64,000 nt of DNA from Aquipseudomonas alcaligenes NBRC 14159 (GTDB lineage Bacteria; Pseudomonadota; Gammaproteobacteria; Pseudomonadales; Pseudomonadaceae): assembly GCF_000467105.1 (NCBI RefSeq), contig NZ_BATI01000036.1, positions 1 through 64,000 of the forward strand. Reading direction: 5' to 3'. The position numbers and the translations under genes were made by a program. The stretch's first letter is position 1. Every line of letters starts with the position of its first letter. Of this stretch, positions 1 to 8,841 are shown one piece after another. The notes beneath the pieces were generated by a model that was given only the letters and a program-made list of their open reading frames with translations, was not told the origin of the DNA and ran no database searches.

Positions 1-2
1 GC

Positions 3-665
3 GCCGCCCCTGCCGCCAGCGGTGCCTCGCGCTGGCTCGGCCCGCTGGCCGGCATTGCCGCCGGCGGCCTGCTCGCCGCGATGTTCATGGGCGATGGCTT
101 CGAGGGCATCCAGTTCCTCGACATCCTCCTGCTGGGCCTGATCGCCTTCGTCATCTTCAAGCTGTTCGCCGCGCGCCGCCAGGCGCAGGGCCAGCCGGCC
201 ATGGCTGGCGGCATGCAGCGGCAGATGCCGCAGCAGGCACCGATCTTCGGTGGCGCCAGCGCCAGCACGAGCGCGGCAGCGACCATCAATGCGCCGGCCT
301 GGTTCGACGAGCAGCGCTTCATCGAAGCCGGTCGTACCCACTTCCTGGCCCTGCAGCAGCACTGGGACGCGGCCGAGATGGACAAGATCGCCGAGTTCGT
401 CACCCCGCAGATGCTCAGCTTCCTCAAGGAAGAGCGCGCCAGCCTAGGCGACGCCTACCAGTCCACCTACATCGATGACCTCAGCGTACAGCTGGACGGC
501 ATCGACGAGCTGGCCGACAAGACGGTCGCCACCCTGACCTTCCGCGGCGTGGCCAAGACCTCGCGCTTCGACCAGGGCGAGCCCTTCAGCGAAAGCTGGC
601 GCATGGAGCGCGTCAACGGCGACAACCAGCCCTGGCTGGTCGCCGGTATCCGCCAGAACGGCTGA
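3..665 (+). CDS. Tim44-like domain protein, 5' end cut by window
   Basis: The frame is open from the window edge, so the true start lies upstream; the first visible Met codons at 81 and 87 are internal. The visible part begins with an Ala/Gly-rich hydrophobic stretch, then a strong membrane segment (LDILLLGLIAFVIFKLF), a Gln/Met/Pro-rich linker and a C-terminal domain with WFDEQRFIEAGRTHFLALQQ and TLTFRG segments. This layout matches bacterial Tim44-like (TIM44 family) envelope proteins, whose role in bacteria is poorly known. It is followed closely by a good intrinsic terminator, so it is the last gene of its transcript. Family call is by recognition of the C-terminal pattern; function is not assigned. 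Confidence 0.75.
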   Translation, partial: AAPAASGASRWLGPLAGIAAGGLLAAMFMGDGFEGIQFLDILLLGLIAFVIFKLFAARRQAQGQPAMAGGMQRQMPQQAPIFGGASASTSAAATINAPAWFDEQRFIEAGRTHFLALQQHWDAAEMDKIAEFVTPQMLSFLKEERASLGDAYQSTYIDDLSVQLDGIDELADKTVATLTFRGVAKTSRFDQGEPFSESWRMERVNGDNQPWLVAGIRQNG

Positions 666-684
666 TCCCGCACGCGTCACCAAG

Positions 685-709
685 AACCCGGGCCTGGCCC
701 GGGTTTTTT
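685..709 (+). terminator. Rho-independent terminator
   Basis: A perfect 9-bp stem (AACCCGGGC / GCCCGGGTT) with a 3-nt loop is followed directly by a T-run. It sits 20 bases after the stop of the Tim44-like gene and separates it from the phoX promoter region. Confidence 0.85.
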
Positions 710-770
710 CTGCCCGGCAGACGCCGGCCAAAGCGTGAACCCTCTCGCAGCCCATCGTTTCGCCACACAA

Positions 771-787
771 GCGTCATCGTCCCGTCG
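771..787 (+). promoter_or_regulatory. Pho-box-like repeat 1 upstream of phoX
   Basis: GCGTCAT-cgtc-CCGTCGC has the 7-4-7 layout of a PhoB-binding Pho box (consensus CTGTCAT-N4-CTGTCAT). An almost identical unit begins exactly 30 bp downstream. The location 60-75 bases before a PhoX-type phosphatase start makes PhoB control plausible. The match to consensus is partial. Confidence 0.55.
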
Positions 788-800
788 CTTTCCCTCGCTA

Positions 801-817
801 GCGTCATGGCTCCGTCG
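801..817 (+). promoter_or_regulatory. Pho-box-like repeat 2 upstream of phoX
   Basis: GCGTCAT-ggct-CCGTCGC repeats both 7-mers of the unit at 771 with only the 4-base spacer changed. The 30-bp phase, about three helical turns, would place two PhoB dimers on the same face. It lies just upstream of the ribosome binding site of the phosphatase gene. Confidence 0.55.
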
Positions 818-845
818 CCACTCCTCCGCAGAAGGGAACCGAACG

Positions 846-2834
846 ATGAGCCTTGATGAACAGAACGCCGTGCTGTTTGGCAGCGGCGATGAACTCCCCA
901 GCAACCACTGCGCCAACCCGCACATGAGCGAGCTGATCGACCAGCGCCGCCGGCAGATCCTCGCCGGCGGTGCCGCCCTCGGTGCGCTGGGCTTCCTCGG
1001 CGTGCTGCCGCAGGCAGTCGAGGCGGCCGAACAGAGCGTCGCCATGCCGTTGCGCAGGCGTAACCGCCTGCCCTTCGACGCCGTGCCGGTGAGCCGCGCC
1101 GACGGCATCACGGTGCCGGCCGGCTACCGCGCCAGCGTCTTCGTGCCCTGGGGCACGCCGATCAGCGGGCGTTTCCCGGCCTTCCTCGAGGACGCCAGCA
1201 ACAGCGCCCAGGACCAGGCCGAGCAAGTCGGCATGCACCATGACGGCATGCACTTCTTCCCCATCGACGGCCGTCACGGTGGCGGGCGCCGCTCCAACCA
1301 CGGCCTGCTGGTGTTCAACAACGAGTACATCGACGCGCCGCTGCTGCACCCCAACGGCCCGACCACACTGAACGGCCTGCGCACCTCGGCCGAGGAAGTG
1401 CGCAAGGAAATCAACGCCCACGGCGTGACCATCGTCGAGGTCCGCCGCGACCGCTTCGGCGACTGGCAGGTGGTGCCCGGCCGCTACAACCGCCGCATCA
1501 CCGCCGCCACGCCGATGCAGATGGTCGGCCCGGCGCGCGGCCATGCCCTGCTCAAGACCCTGCACAGCCCCAACGGCACCGCCACCCGTGGCACGCAAAA
1601 CAACTGCGCCAACGGCTACACGCCCTGGGGCACCTACCTGACCTGCGAGGAGAATTGGGCCGGCTACTTCGCCACGCGCGACGCCGACCTGCCGCGCGAA
1701 CTCAAGCGCTACGGCCTGCGCAGCAGCAGCCGCTTCGGCTGGGATACCCTGCCCGGCGACGAATTCCAGCGCTTCGATGCCACCCGCAAGGCCGCCGATG
1801 CCAGCGGTGACTACCGCAACGAACCCAACCACTTCGGCTGGATCGTCGAGATCGATCCCTTCAACCCGGATTCCACCCCGGTCAAGCACAGCGCCCTCGG
1901 CCGCTTTGCCCACGAGGGCCTGATCTTCGCCCCGGTACAGGCCGGCCGCCCGCTAGTGTGCTACTCCGGCGACGACTCGCAGAACGAATACATCTACAAG
2001 TACGTCAGCCGTGGCAAATACCTGCCGCTGCTGCGCCAGCCCGGTCGCCTGCTCGACGAGGGCACCCTCTACGTGGCCCGTTTCAACGCCGACGGCACGG
2101 GCGACTGGCTGGCCCTGGACCTCAAGGACAAGGCCTTCCAGGCCGCCTGCGCCGCGGCCGGGGCGAGCTTCGCCGACCAGGGCGAAGTGCTGATCAATAC
2201 CCGCCTGGCGGCCGACATCGTCGGTGCCACCAAGATGGACCGCCCCGAGTGGGGCGCGGTCAACCCGGACAACGGCGAGGTCTACTTCACCCTCACCAAC
2301 AACAGCTCACGTACCGTCGCCGACGCCGCCAACCCGCGCGCCGCCAACCCCTACGGGCACATCATCCGCTGGCGCGAGGACCGTCGCGACCACGCCGGCA
2401 AGCGCTTCAACTGGGATATCTTCCTGCTCGCCGGCCCGCAGGGCGACAGTCGCGGCCCGAACGGCGCGGCGCTGAACGATGCGAGCATCCTGGCCAGCCC
2501 GGACGGCCTGTGGTTCGACCCGGACGGGCGCCTGTGGATCCAGACCGACATGAGCGGCAGCCAGCTGGCCAGCGGCCCCTTCGGCCACAACCAGATGCTG
2601 GTGGCGGACCCGCGCAGCGGCGAGGTCAAACGCTTCCTCACCGGCCCGATCGGCGCCGAAGTCACCGGCATCAGCGCCACGCCGGACTTCCGCACCCTGT
2701 TCGTCAACATCCAGCACCCGGGCGAAGGTTCCACCGCCAGCAACCTGCTCAGCAGCTGGCCGGACGGCCCTGGCCGGCGCCCGCGCTCGGCCACCGTGGT
2801 GATCACCCGCGAGGATGGCAAGCGCCTGATGTAA
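846..2834 (+). CDS. phoX: PhoX-type alkaline phosphatase, Tat-exported
   Basis: A 662-aa DUF839/PhoX family protein. PhoX enzymes are periplasmic or extracellular Ca/Fe-dependent phosphatases that release phosphate from phosphoesters during phosphate starvation. The start at 846 is preferred over the in-frame ATG at 735: it has a GAAGGGAA ribosome site and puts a twin-arginine signal at residues 34-52 (RRRQILAGGAALGALGFLG), with cleavage expected after AEA near residue 60. Family features include NNEYIDAPLL, GTYLTCEENWAGYF and the C-terminal DGLWFDPDGRLWIQTD region. It stands alone behind a terminator and two Pho-box-like repeats, which fits PhoB control. Metal ligands were not mapped individually. 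Confidence 0.88.
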   Translation: MSLDEQNAVLFGSGDELPSNHCANPHMSELIDQRRRQILAGGAALGALGFLGVLPQAVEAAEQSVAMPLRRRNRLPFDAVPVSRADGITVPAGYRASVFVPWGTPISGRFPAFLEDASNSAQDQAEQVGMHHDGMHFFPIDGRHGGGRRSNHGLLVFNNEYIDAPLLHPNGPTTLNGLRTSAEEVRKEINAHGVTIVEVRRDRFGDWQVVPGRYNRRITAATPMQMVGPARGHALLKTLHSPNGTATRGTQNNCANGYTPWGTYLTCEENWAGYFATRDADLPRELKRYGLRSSSRFGWDTLPGDEFQRFDATRKAADASGDYRNEPNHFGWIVEIDPFNPDSTPVKHSALGRFAHEGLIFAPVQAGRPLVCYSGDDSQNEYIYKYVSRGKYLPLLRQPGRLLDEGTLYVARFNADGTGDWLALDLKDKAFQAACAAAGASFADQGEVLINTRLAADIVGATKMDRPEWGAVNPDNGEVYFTLTNNSSRTVADAANPRAANPYGHIIRWREDRRDHAGKRFNWDIFLLAGPQGDSRGPNGAALNDASILASPDGLWFDPDGRLWIQTDMSGSQLASGPFGHNQMLVADPRSGEVKRFLTGPIGAEVTGISATPDFRTLFVNIQHPGEGSTASNLLSSWPDGPGRRPRSATVVITREDGKRLM

Positions 2835-2907
2835 GGCCCAAGCCACTATATGCCGCTCCCTCCGCCTCCCATGAGCGGGGCCGGGGGGGGACGGAGCCGC
2901 CGGTTCT

Positions 2908-2963
2908 CCCGGATTGCATCCGGGCAAGGTTCTGCCTCCTCCCCTCTCCCATCCATGGGAGAG
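2908..2963. repeat. Two adjacent perfect hairpins (REP-like) after phoX
   Basis: CCCGGAT-tgc-ATCCGGG (2908-2924) is followed by CTCTCCCAT-cc-ATGGGAGAG (2944-2963). Both are perfect inverted repeats with tiny loops in the 230-bp gap between phoX and the SUKH gene. The second resembles the CTCTCCC...GGGAGAG palindromes found elsewhere in this window. They may terminate phoX or protect its mRNA end; neither has a T-run. Confidence 0.5.
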
Positions 2964-3064
2964 CGGAGATCCGCCACGAGCCTCTTCCGCTCAGCGCCCG
3001 CACAGGGTAAAACGCGCCTCCGATCGGCTACCCTCTAGCCGAAACCGCTTGCAGGAGACGTCCC

Positions 3065-3472
3065 GTGGAAGAAGTCATCGATCAGTTGCGCGAACTCAAC
3101 GAGCCGGTGCCGGTGCCGCTGGAGCTGCCGGAAGAGGAGACCCTGGTGGAAATCCAGGAGCAGATCCTCATTCACCTGCCCTTCGAACTGCGCGAATACC
3201 TGCTCAAGGTCAGCGACGTGGTCTACGGCCGCCTGGAGCCGGTCACCGCCAGCGACCCGCACTCGCACACCTACCTGCCGGAAGTCGCCTCGGTGGCCTG
3301 GGACCGTGGCCTGCCGCGCGACCTGGTGCCGCTGTGCCAGGACGGTCGCGACTACTATGCGGTGGACGTGGAAGGCACCGTGTGGCTGTGGGATGGCGAC
3401 GAAGGCGAACTCACCGACGAGAGCTGGGATTCGGTCTGGCACTGGTGCCGCGACGTCTGGCTGGAGAGCTGA
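3065..3472 (+). CDS. SMI1/KNR4 (SUKH) family protein
   Basis: A 135-aa acidic soluble protein with no signal peptide. The pattern of a helical N-terminus (EILIHLPFELREYLL region), a central YLPEVASVAWDRGLPRDLVPL segment and a strand-rich YYAVDVEGTVWLWDGDEGELTDESW tail is that of the SUKH/SMI1-KNR4 fold. Many SUKH proteins are immunity proteins against contact-dependent toxins, but isolated chromosomal copies like this one often have no toxin beside them. None is seen here. The start has a GGAGACGT ribosome site. Family is fairly sure; role is unknown. Confidence 0.75.
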   Translation: MEEVIDQLRELNEPVPVPLELPEEETLVEIQEQILIHLPFELREYLLKVSDVVYGRLEPVTASDPHSHTYLPEVASVAWDRGLPRDLVPLCQDGRDYYAVDVEGTVWLWDGDEGELTDESWDSVWHWCRDVWLES

Positions 3473-3538
3473 GGCGGCGCTGGCAGCCCGGCGGACGCTG
3501 GGCTTAACTGGCAGGCACCAACCTTGCGGAGCCCCGAC

Positions 3539-4186
3539 ATGGCCAAGATCAGCCGCTGGCTACCCCTTACCGCCTTCGCCGGCCTGGCGATCGGCGGCGG
3601 CCTCTGGCTGGGCCTGGTCGGTCCGCGCGAGAAGCCCGCAGCGCTGCCCGCCACCGCCGATGCGCCGCTGCCGGGGGGGACTACCGATGCGCAGATCGCC
3701 GGCAGCCTGGCCGACGACGTCAAGCGCGCCGAGTTGCTGCAGCGGCCCGAGGTGCTGGACTACCAGGCCCGCCTGACGTTTGCCGGTGATTACCAGATCT
3801 TCATCAAGAGCGCCGCCGAACTGAGCGAGGAGGAGCGCCGCCAGCGCGCGGCCGCCCTGGCCAAGGAGATCGACCGGCGCGAGGCGGCCGGTGAGCTGGC
3901 GCTGAGCGAGGCGCTGCTGATGCAGGTGGGGCTGGTCCAGGCCGAAGGTGGCGACGAGGCGGCGCAGAAGGCCCGTGCCGATGCGCTGCTGGCCCGCTAC
4001 CAGGCGCTCAGCGCCGAGCGCGAGGCTCAGGCGAAGGCTCCCGACGCACGCTTCAGCCGCTATAAGTCCGAGGAGAAGCGCATCGTCGATGAGGTGATGG
4101 CGCTGGACAGCATTCCCGACGGCCTGAGCCGCGACCAGTACCTGCGCCAGCGCCTGCAGGAGGCGCGCGAGCAGGCCTACCAGTAA
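3539..4186 (+). CDS. Membrane-anchored helical protein, possible lipase/phospholipase accessory factor
   Basis: A 215-aa protein. The ATG at 3539 is chosen over 3524 because GCGGAG lies 8 bases upstream. It has an N-terminal signal anchor (LPLTAFAGLAIGGGLWLGLV), a short Pro/Ala linker and then an almost wholly helical, charged domain ending SIPDGLSRDQYLRQRLQEAREQAYQ. Membrane-anchored helical proteins of this size include lipase foldases (LifO) and the phospholipase accessory protein PlcR. The resemblance is general and the LifO signature motif was not found. It converges on a secreted esterase gene, a weak hint of a folding role. Function is not assigned with confidence. Confidence 0.6.
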   Translation: MAKISRWLPLTAFAGLAIGGGLWLGLVGPREKPAALPATADAPLPGGTTDAQIAGSLADDVKRAELLQRPEVLDYQARLTFAGDYQIFIKSAAELSEEERRQRAAALAKEIDRREAAGELALSEALLMQVGLVQAEGGDEAAQKARADALLARYQALSAEREAQAKAPDARFSRYKSEEKRIVDEVMALDSIPDGLSRDQYLRQRLQEAREQAYQ

Positions 4187-4220
4187 GGCGCCGGGAACAG
4201 GGGCCTGCCGCCCCGGCGCC
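4187..4220. terminator. Probable bidirectional terminator hairpin
   Basis: GGCGCCGGG (4187-4195) pairs with CCCGGCGCC (4212-4220) immediately after the stop of the + strand gene. It sits in the 43-bp gap between two convergent genes. There is no T-run, so intrinsic activity is uncertain. Confidence 0.45.
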
Positions 4221-4229
4221 GCCCGCCGC

Positions 4230-5618
4230 TTACAACAACTGATCGAGGATGTAGTACAGCAGGTTGAACGGCTTGGCCTTGTCCGCCGCATCGCTGCTTT
4301 CCGAAGCGGCCAGCACCGCACCGCTGCCGTTCAGCAGGTTGTTGACGAAGTTGTCCAGCTCCAGGTTCTGCTCCTGGATATCCGAGTTGGCGAACTCGAT
4401 GATGCTGGTGCAGTGGCTCTCGTTCACCGCCCGGTACTGCGGGAAGTAACCACCGAAGTTGCTCAGGTTGGCCAGCTGGCCACGCAGGCGCTCGCTGTCC
4501 ACTGCCCACTTGGCGTGGATCAGCGCCTCCTTGGTAGCCGCATCCGGCGCATTGATGATGTCCGGGTGGAAGCGCTCGTAGGAGTAGGACGAGTAGTTGA
4601 GGTCCTGCCAGAAATGGGTATGCCCCAGACGATCCCCCGGCAGGTTGCTCGACAGTGCCGCATACAGGGTGCCCAGATCATTGCCATCGAGCCCCGGCAG
4701 ACGGCTCTGCAGGTAGGGCACCGGCCCGGCGTCGAGCCCCCAGGTGCTGCGGATATGGTTCTGCAGCGGCAGCGACGGGTACTGGCCGATATCGCTGCCG
4801 GGTGGCGCGCTGAACACCGGGCCGGAGTCGTTGAGCAGGAAGCCACGGCTCGGCGCCATGTCTTGGCGGATACCCACGTAGTTGGTCAGGCTGCCGGCGC
4901 CGCCAGCGCTGCAACCGGTGGTGAGCAGCTGGGCCGGGCGCTGCAGGTTGTTCTTCAGCCAGGCGACCACCGCGCGGGTGTTGCGCAGGCCGTTGTGGTG
5001 CCACACCAGCGGCGGCTTCTGGTTCTGTGGGTCTTCATAGATGGCCACCTTGTCACCGGAGTAGATGTCGCCGGTGCAGTAGGGCACATAGACCATGTTC
5101 CAGTTCTGCGTCTTGGTCCGCGTCCAGGGATGCAGGCGCACCACCAGCGGGCTGACCAGGCTGGCGCCGGGGTTGAGCAGGCTCATGTAGTCGTCGGGGA
5201 TGCCATCGGGGTTGCGCGCCCCGCGGATGCCGGTCTGCCCGGTGCAGCTGGCGTAGTCCCAGCAGGCACCACCGCCCTCCAGGTAGATGATGGTGTTGCT
5301 GGTGTTCGGCACGCGGTTGACGAAGAACTTGTAGGGCGAGCCGTTGCCGCATACCGCGCCGGTCTGCGGCGCCAGCTGCACGGTCTGCCAGCCGTAGTAG
5401 TTGCCGGGCTTGAAGCCGGCGTTGAAGCCACCCGGGTTGTTCAGCAGCGGATAGGGACCGAGGCCCTGTTCGGCAGTGACCTTGTTGTCCGCCGGCGGCG
5501 GCGACACCAGGTTGACCAGAGTTTTCCAGGCGCTGTAATCGCCCAGTTCGGCGTGCGCGGGAGGTGTGATCAGCAGGGCCGCGGCGGAGACGCAGCTGGC
5601 CAGCAAGGCAGACTTCAT
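4230..5618 (-). CDS. Secreted pectin acetylesterase/NOTUM-family hydrolase
   Basis: A 462-aa protein with a Sec signal peptide (cleavage near AHA-E, residue 23). The start at 5618 has GAGG 8 bases upstream; the ATG six bases before it is too close to that site. It carries the pectinacetylesterase (PAE/NOTUM) hallmarks: YLEGGGACWD (112-121), the nucleophile elbow GCSAGG with Ser237, NDSG with Asp264 and NESHC with His402, giving a full Ser-Asp-His triad. Family members deacetylate pectin or, in animals, remove lipid from proteins. The bacterial substrate here is unknown. Several Cys residues suggest disulfides in the periplasm or outside. It is a single gene on its strand. Confidence 0.8.
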   Translation of the reverse strand: MKSALLASCVSAAALLITPPAHAELGDYSAWKTLVNLVSPPPADNKVTAEQGLGPYPLLNNPGGFNAGFKPGNYYGWQTVQLAPQTGAVCGNGSPYKFFVNRVPNTSNTIIYLEGGGACWDYASCTGQTGIRGARNPDGIPDDYMSLLNPGASLVSPLVVRLHPWTRTKTQNWNMVYVPYCTGDIYSGDKVAIYEDPQNQKPPLVWHHNGLRNTRAVVAWLKNNLQRPAQLLTTGCSAGGAGSLTNYVGIRQDMAPSRGFLLNDSGPVFSAPPGSDIGQYPSLPLQNHIRSTWGLDAGPVPYLQSRLPGLDGNDLGTLYAALSSNLPGDRLGHTHFWQDLNYSSYSYERFHPDIINAPDAATKEALIHAKWAVDSERLRGQLANLSNFGGYFPQYRAVNESHCTSIIEFANSDIQEQNLELDNFVNNLLNGSGAVLAASESSDAADKAKPFNLLYYILDQLL

Positions 5619-5828
5619 CGGCATGTCCTCGTCTTGTTGTTCTTGTCGGGGCATGGGGCCACAGCCGGAGACATCCATACCCGGTGGCGATCCCGTCATG
5701 GAATCAGGGCACAAGAGGCACGCTAGTACAGGACGCCGGGAAGATCAGACGAGGCCTTATATTGATTCGAGATAGTGCGCTAAAAGAAGCTAACTAACGC
5801 GATAGCGCCGCCATTGGCGCCCATCCAC

Positions 5829-6509
5829 TCAGGGCAGGTAGATACGGAACTCGCCGCCGCCCAGCGGTCCGCCGTTGCGCAGCTCGATGCGCCCGCTGCG
5901 CGCCTGGCGCTGATGCAGCTCGGCGATGCGCGCGGCGAAGTACAAGCCCAGGCCGGTGCTGCCGCTGCTCTGGTTGAGGCCCAGCACGTAGTCGCCCTGG
6001 TGCTCCAGCATGGCCGTCGGGTAGCCGGCACCGTCGTCATTGATGCTCAGCAGCAGTTCGCCATCCTCTTCGCGGGCGGCGATCAGCAGCTGGCTGCGCG
6101 CGTAGCGGATGGAGTTGGCGATGACGTTGGCGACCACCGAGCCGAGCAGCTCCTGGTCGAAGAAGCCCATCAGGTCGAACTCCGCCACCTCGCAGCGCGC
6201 CGCGATGCCGCGGCTGCGCAGCACTTCGTCATGGCGCGCCAGCTGCGCCTGGAGAAAATCCTCCACCTCGTGGTAGCCCGGGCGCATCGGCAGCTGGTTG
6301 ACGCCCAGCTTGTACAGGCCGAGCAGCTGCACCAGCATGCCGTTGAGGCGGGCGAACTCGTATTCGATCACCCCGCGCTGGGCGCCGCCCTGCAGCTCCG
6401 GCGGCAATTGGGCGAGCCATTGCGCGTGGGCCTGGCCGAGCATGGCCAGCGAGTTCTTCATGTCGTGCACGGTGGAAGCGATCACCGTGGAGAAGTCCAG
6501 CCCGCTCAT
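5829..6509 (-). CDS. Sensor histidine kinase (cytoplasmic, short)
   Basis: A 226-aa kinase without membrane segments. An H-box (STVHDMKNSLAML) is followed by a helical dimerisation region. The HATPase domain shows the N box NVIANSIRYA, the G1 box DDGAGYP and the G2 box STGLGLYFA. The start at 6509 overlaps the stop of the upstream response-regulator gene (ATGA), so the two are translationally coupled. The lack of any sensor domain suggests it reads a signal through the partner protein or other binding proteins. Target genes cannot be told from the sequence. Confidence 0.85.
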   Translation of the reverse strand: MSGLDFSTVIASTVHDMKNSLAMLGQAHAQWLAQLPPELQGGAQRGVIEYEFARLNGMLVQLLGLYKLGVNQLPMRPGYHEVEDFLQAQLARHDEVLRSRGIAARCEVAEFDLMGFFDQELLGSVVANVIANSIRYARSQLLIAAREEDGELLLSINDDGAGYPTAMLEHQGDYVLGLNQSSGSTGLGLYFAARIAELHQRQARSGRIELRNGGPLGGGEFRIYLP

Positions 6510-8104
6510 TCGCCGAAGGCCCGCAGGCGCAGTTGCTGATAGCGCTCGTAGCGCGCATCGCCGGGCGGGATCATGCTCACCGCGTCCAGGCACTGCCGGC
6601 ATTCCTCGCGCAGCGCTTCGTCGCTCTCGCCCTGGCGCAGCAACGACTGAGCCGTGTTGAGGGCAATGCTGATGTTCTTCGGCTGCAGCGCCAGCGCGCG
6701 GCGGAACAGCTCCAGGGCATCGGCGTGGCGCCCCAGCTGGTAGGCGCGCACCCCCTGACGGTTGAGCTCGACCGCCTCCTTGGCGCCACCGAGGATGGCC
6801 GGGTCGCTGGTCAGTTTCGCCACGCCCTGCAGCACCTCGGGATCATCGCCGTAGATTTCCACGCAGCTCTTCAGCAGCGCCTCGCCGGCGCCGGCCTGGC
6901 CCAGCTGCTTGAGCTGGCTGGCCACCGCCAGTGCGGCGTCGGCGGAAAAGAACTCGCCCAGCTGCTCCACGCCGGCCGCGACCTCGGCGGCCAGCTGCGT
7001 GGCACGCGCCACATCGCCGCACTGGCGCAGGCTGCTGGCCTGCATCAGGCGCGAGCGCAGGCGCAGGGCCTTGTCCTCGGCGAACTGGCTGTCCAGCTCG
7101 GCCAGGGCCTGGTTGAGCTCGGCCTGGGCGCGCTTGTCCAGGGCCTCCTCGCCGGCTCCGGAAATCAGCGCCTGGCTCAATCCCAGGTAGTTCTCCGGGC
7201 TCTTGAAGCGCGAGTTCTTGCCCTGCTCGACCGCGCTGCGGAAGGCCTTGTAGGCGCTGGCGAAATCCTCGTTGCGCATGGCCAGCTTGCCCAGCTGAGC
7301 CTGCCGACGAATGGCCAGGGGCGACAGGCGCACCGCGTCTTCCAGCACCTGCTGGGCGCGCTGGTGCTCGCCCTGGGCATCCAGCACGGCGGCCAGGCCA
7401 TCGTACAACCCCGGCTGCATGGGGAAGGTCTGCAGCGCCTTCTCGTACAGCTGGCGGGCGTGCAGATGCTCGCCGCGGGCCAGCAACTGGGCGCCCAGGG
7501 CCTGGTAGGCCCAGGGGATCGCCCGCTCGGCCAGCACCGCATTGAGCAGACGCTCCAGCTCCTCGCCGCGCCCCAGGCTGCGCAGGGCACCGGCCTTGTA
7601 GCGCTGGCACAGCGGCAGCAGGCGCTTGTCCTGCTGGGCCAGGCTGTCGCAGGCGCTCAGCACCGCGCCGGGGTCCTGCTTGTCCAGCGCCTGCAGCACC
7701 GGCTTGAGCAGCGCCTTGCGCTCCATCAGCTTGTCCAGGCGCTGGGCCAGGCTGGCGCGGTTGAACGGCTTGGTCAGGTAGGCGTCCGGCTCGTGCTCCA
7801 GGGCACTGAGGACCATGGCCTGGCTGCTCTCGGCGGTGACCATGACGAAAATGCACTGGTGGCTGATCAGCCGCGCGGCGATCAGCTCCTCGAGCACCTG
7901 CTGGCCGTTCTTGCCGGCGCCCAGGTTGTAGTCATGGAGGATGATGTCGTAGCGCTTCTGCCGGCACATGGCGATGGCTTCCTCGCCACGGTTGGCGGTA
8001 TCCACGTCACGCGCGCCCATCTCGCGCAGCATCGCCTTGACCGAGCTGAGGAAGTCGTTGAAGTCGTCGACCACCAGAAAACGCTTGTCGCTGTAATCCT
8101 GCAT
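6506..8104 (-). CDS. Response regulator with TPR output domain
   Basis: A 532-aa protein. Residues 1-125 form a CheY-like receiver with acidic pair Asp13-Asp14, phospho-acceptor Asp58 (ILHDYNLG), Thr90 and Lys112 (LTKPF). The remainder is a series of tetratricopeptide-like helical repeats with no DNA-binding domain, so output is likely by protein contact. The ribosome site AAGGATTG precedes the start. It overlaps the downstream histidine kinase gene by four bases, forming a two-gene operon. REC-TPR proteins are common in Pseudomonas but mostly uncharacterised. Confidence 0.85.
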   Translation of the reverse strand: MQDYSDKRFLVVDDFNDFLSSVKAMLREMGARDVDTANRGEEAIAMCRQKRYDIILHDYNLGAGKNGQQVLEELIAARLISHQCIFVMVTAESSQAMVLSALEHEPDAYLTKPFNRASLAQRLDKLMERKALLKPVLQALDKQDPGAVLSACDSLAQQDKRLLPLCQRYKAGALRSLGRGEELERLLNAVLAERAIPWAYQALGAQLLARGEHLHARQLYEKALQTFPMQPGLYDGLAAVLDAQGEHQRAQQVLEDAVRLSPLAIRRQAQLGKLAMRNEDFASAYKAFRSAVEQGKNSRFKSPENYLGLSQALISGAGEEALDKRAQAELNQALAELDSQFAEDKALRLRSRLMQASSLRQCGDVARATQLAAEVAAGVEQLGEFFSADAALAVASQLKQLGQAGAGEALLKSCVEIYGDDPEVLQGVAKLTSDPAILGGAKEAVELNRQGVRAYQLGRHADALELFRRALALQPKNISIALNTAQSLLRQGESDEALREECRQCLDAVSMIPPGDARYERYQQLRLRAFGE

Positions 8105-8178
8105 CGGGCAATCCTTGGACGCGGGGATGGGTTTGCCTCAAGTGTAAGACAGGAAGCGTACCGACGAAGGCCCGCCGA

Positions 8179-8841
8179 CTACCGCGCCGGCACCGGCCGC
8201 TGCTCCAGCTCCAGCAGGTTGAGGAGGAAGCGCGCGAAGTAGATCAGGTCCTGCTCCATGGCCTGGCGCGCGGCCTTGGCGTCACCCGCCTCGATGGCGG
8301 CGAAGGCCTCCTCGTGGAAGTCGTTGAGCCGCAGCGACAGGTCGGCACCGGTGAACAGGCGGTTGAAAAAGGGGCCGATCTGCAGCCACAGCGACTCGAT
8401 CGAGCGCAGCAGCACCGGGTTGCCGCAAGCGCCGTAGAGCAACAGGTGGAAGCGGCTGTTGGCCTCCAGGTAATCCTGCGCCAAGCGTTGTTCGATGGCC
8501 TGGTCCATGCGCGCCACGCAGTCGCGCAGCTCGGCCAGGTCGGCGGCAGTCAGGTTGGGCGTGGCCAGTTCCACGGCCAGGCCTTCGAGGCCCAGGCGTA
8601 CCTGGAAGATGTGCTGGTAGCGCTCGCGGGTCATTGCCGGCACGCGCACCGAGCGCTGCGGCTCGCCCTCCAGGGCGCCCTCGGCGACCAGGCGCTGCAG
8701 CGCGGCGCGCACCGGCATCGGGCTGGTGCCCCAGGCGGCGGCCAGGTCACGGATCTTCAGGCGCTCACCGGGCTGGAAACGCCCTTCGAGCAGGCCTTCG
8801 CGAATGCGTTGGTAGAGTTGTTCCTGCAGATTATCGGCCAT
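8179..8841 (-). CDS. GntR/FadR-type (FCD) transcription regulator
   Basis: A 220-aa regulator. The N-terminal winged helix (about 5-70) includes LQEQLYQRIREGLLEG, LKIRDLAAAWGTSPMPVRAALQRL and a wing ending QRSVRVP. The C-terminal all-helical FCD ligand-binding domain has RLGLEGLAVELA and NSRFHLLLYGACGN. FCD regulators usually repress catabolic operons until an acid or amino-acid ligand binds. It lies next to an SDR gene whose divergent promoter holds two identical TGTGATCACA palindromes, the most likely operators. The 166-bp gap upstream has no recognised gene. Confidence 0.88.
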   Translation of the reverse strand: MADNLQEQLYQRIREGLLEGRFQPGERLKIRDLAAAWGTSPMPVRAALQRLVAEGALEGEPQRSVRVPAMTRERYQHIFQVRLGLEGLAVELATPNLTAADLAELRDCVARMDQAIEQRLAQDYLEANSRFHLLLYGACGNPVLLRSIESLWLQIGPFFNRLFTGADLSLRLNDFHEEAFAAIEAGDAKAARQAMEQDLIYFARFLLNLLELEQRPVPAR

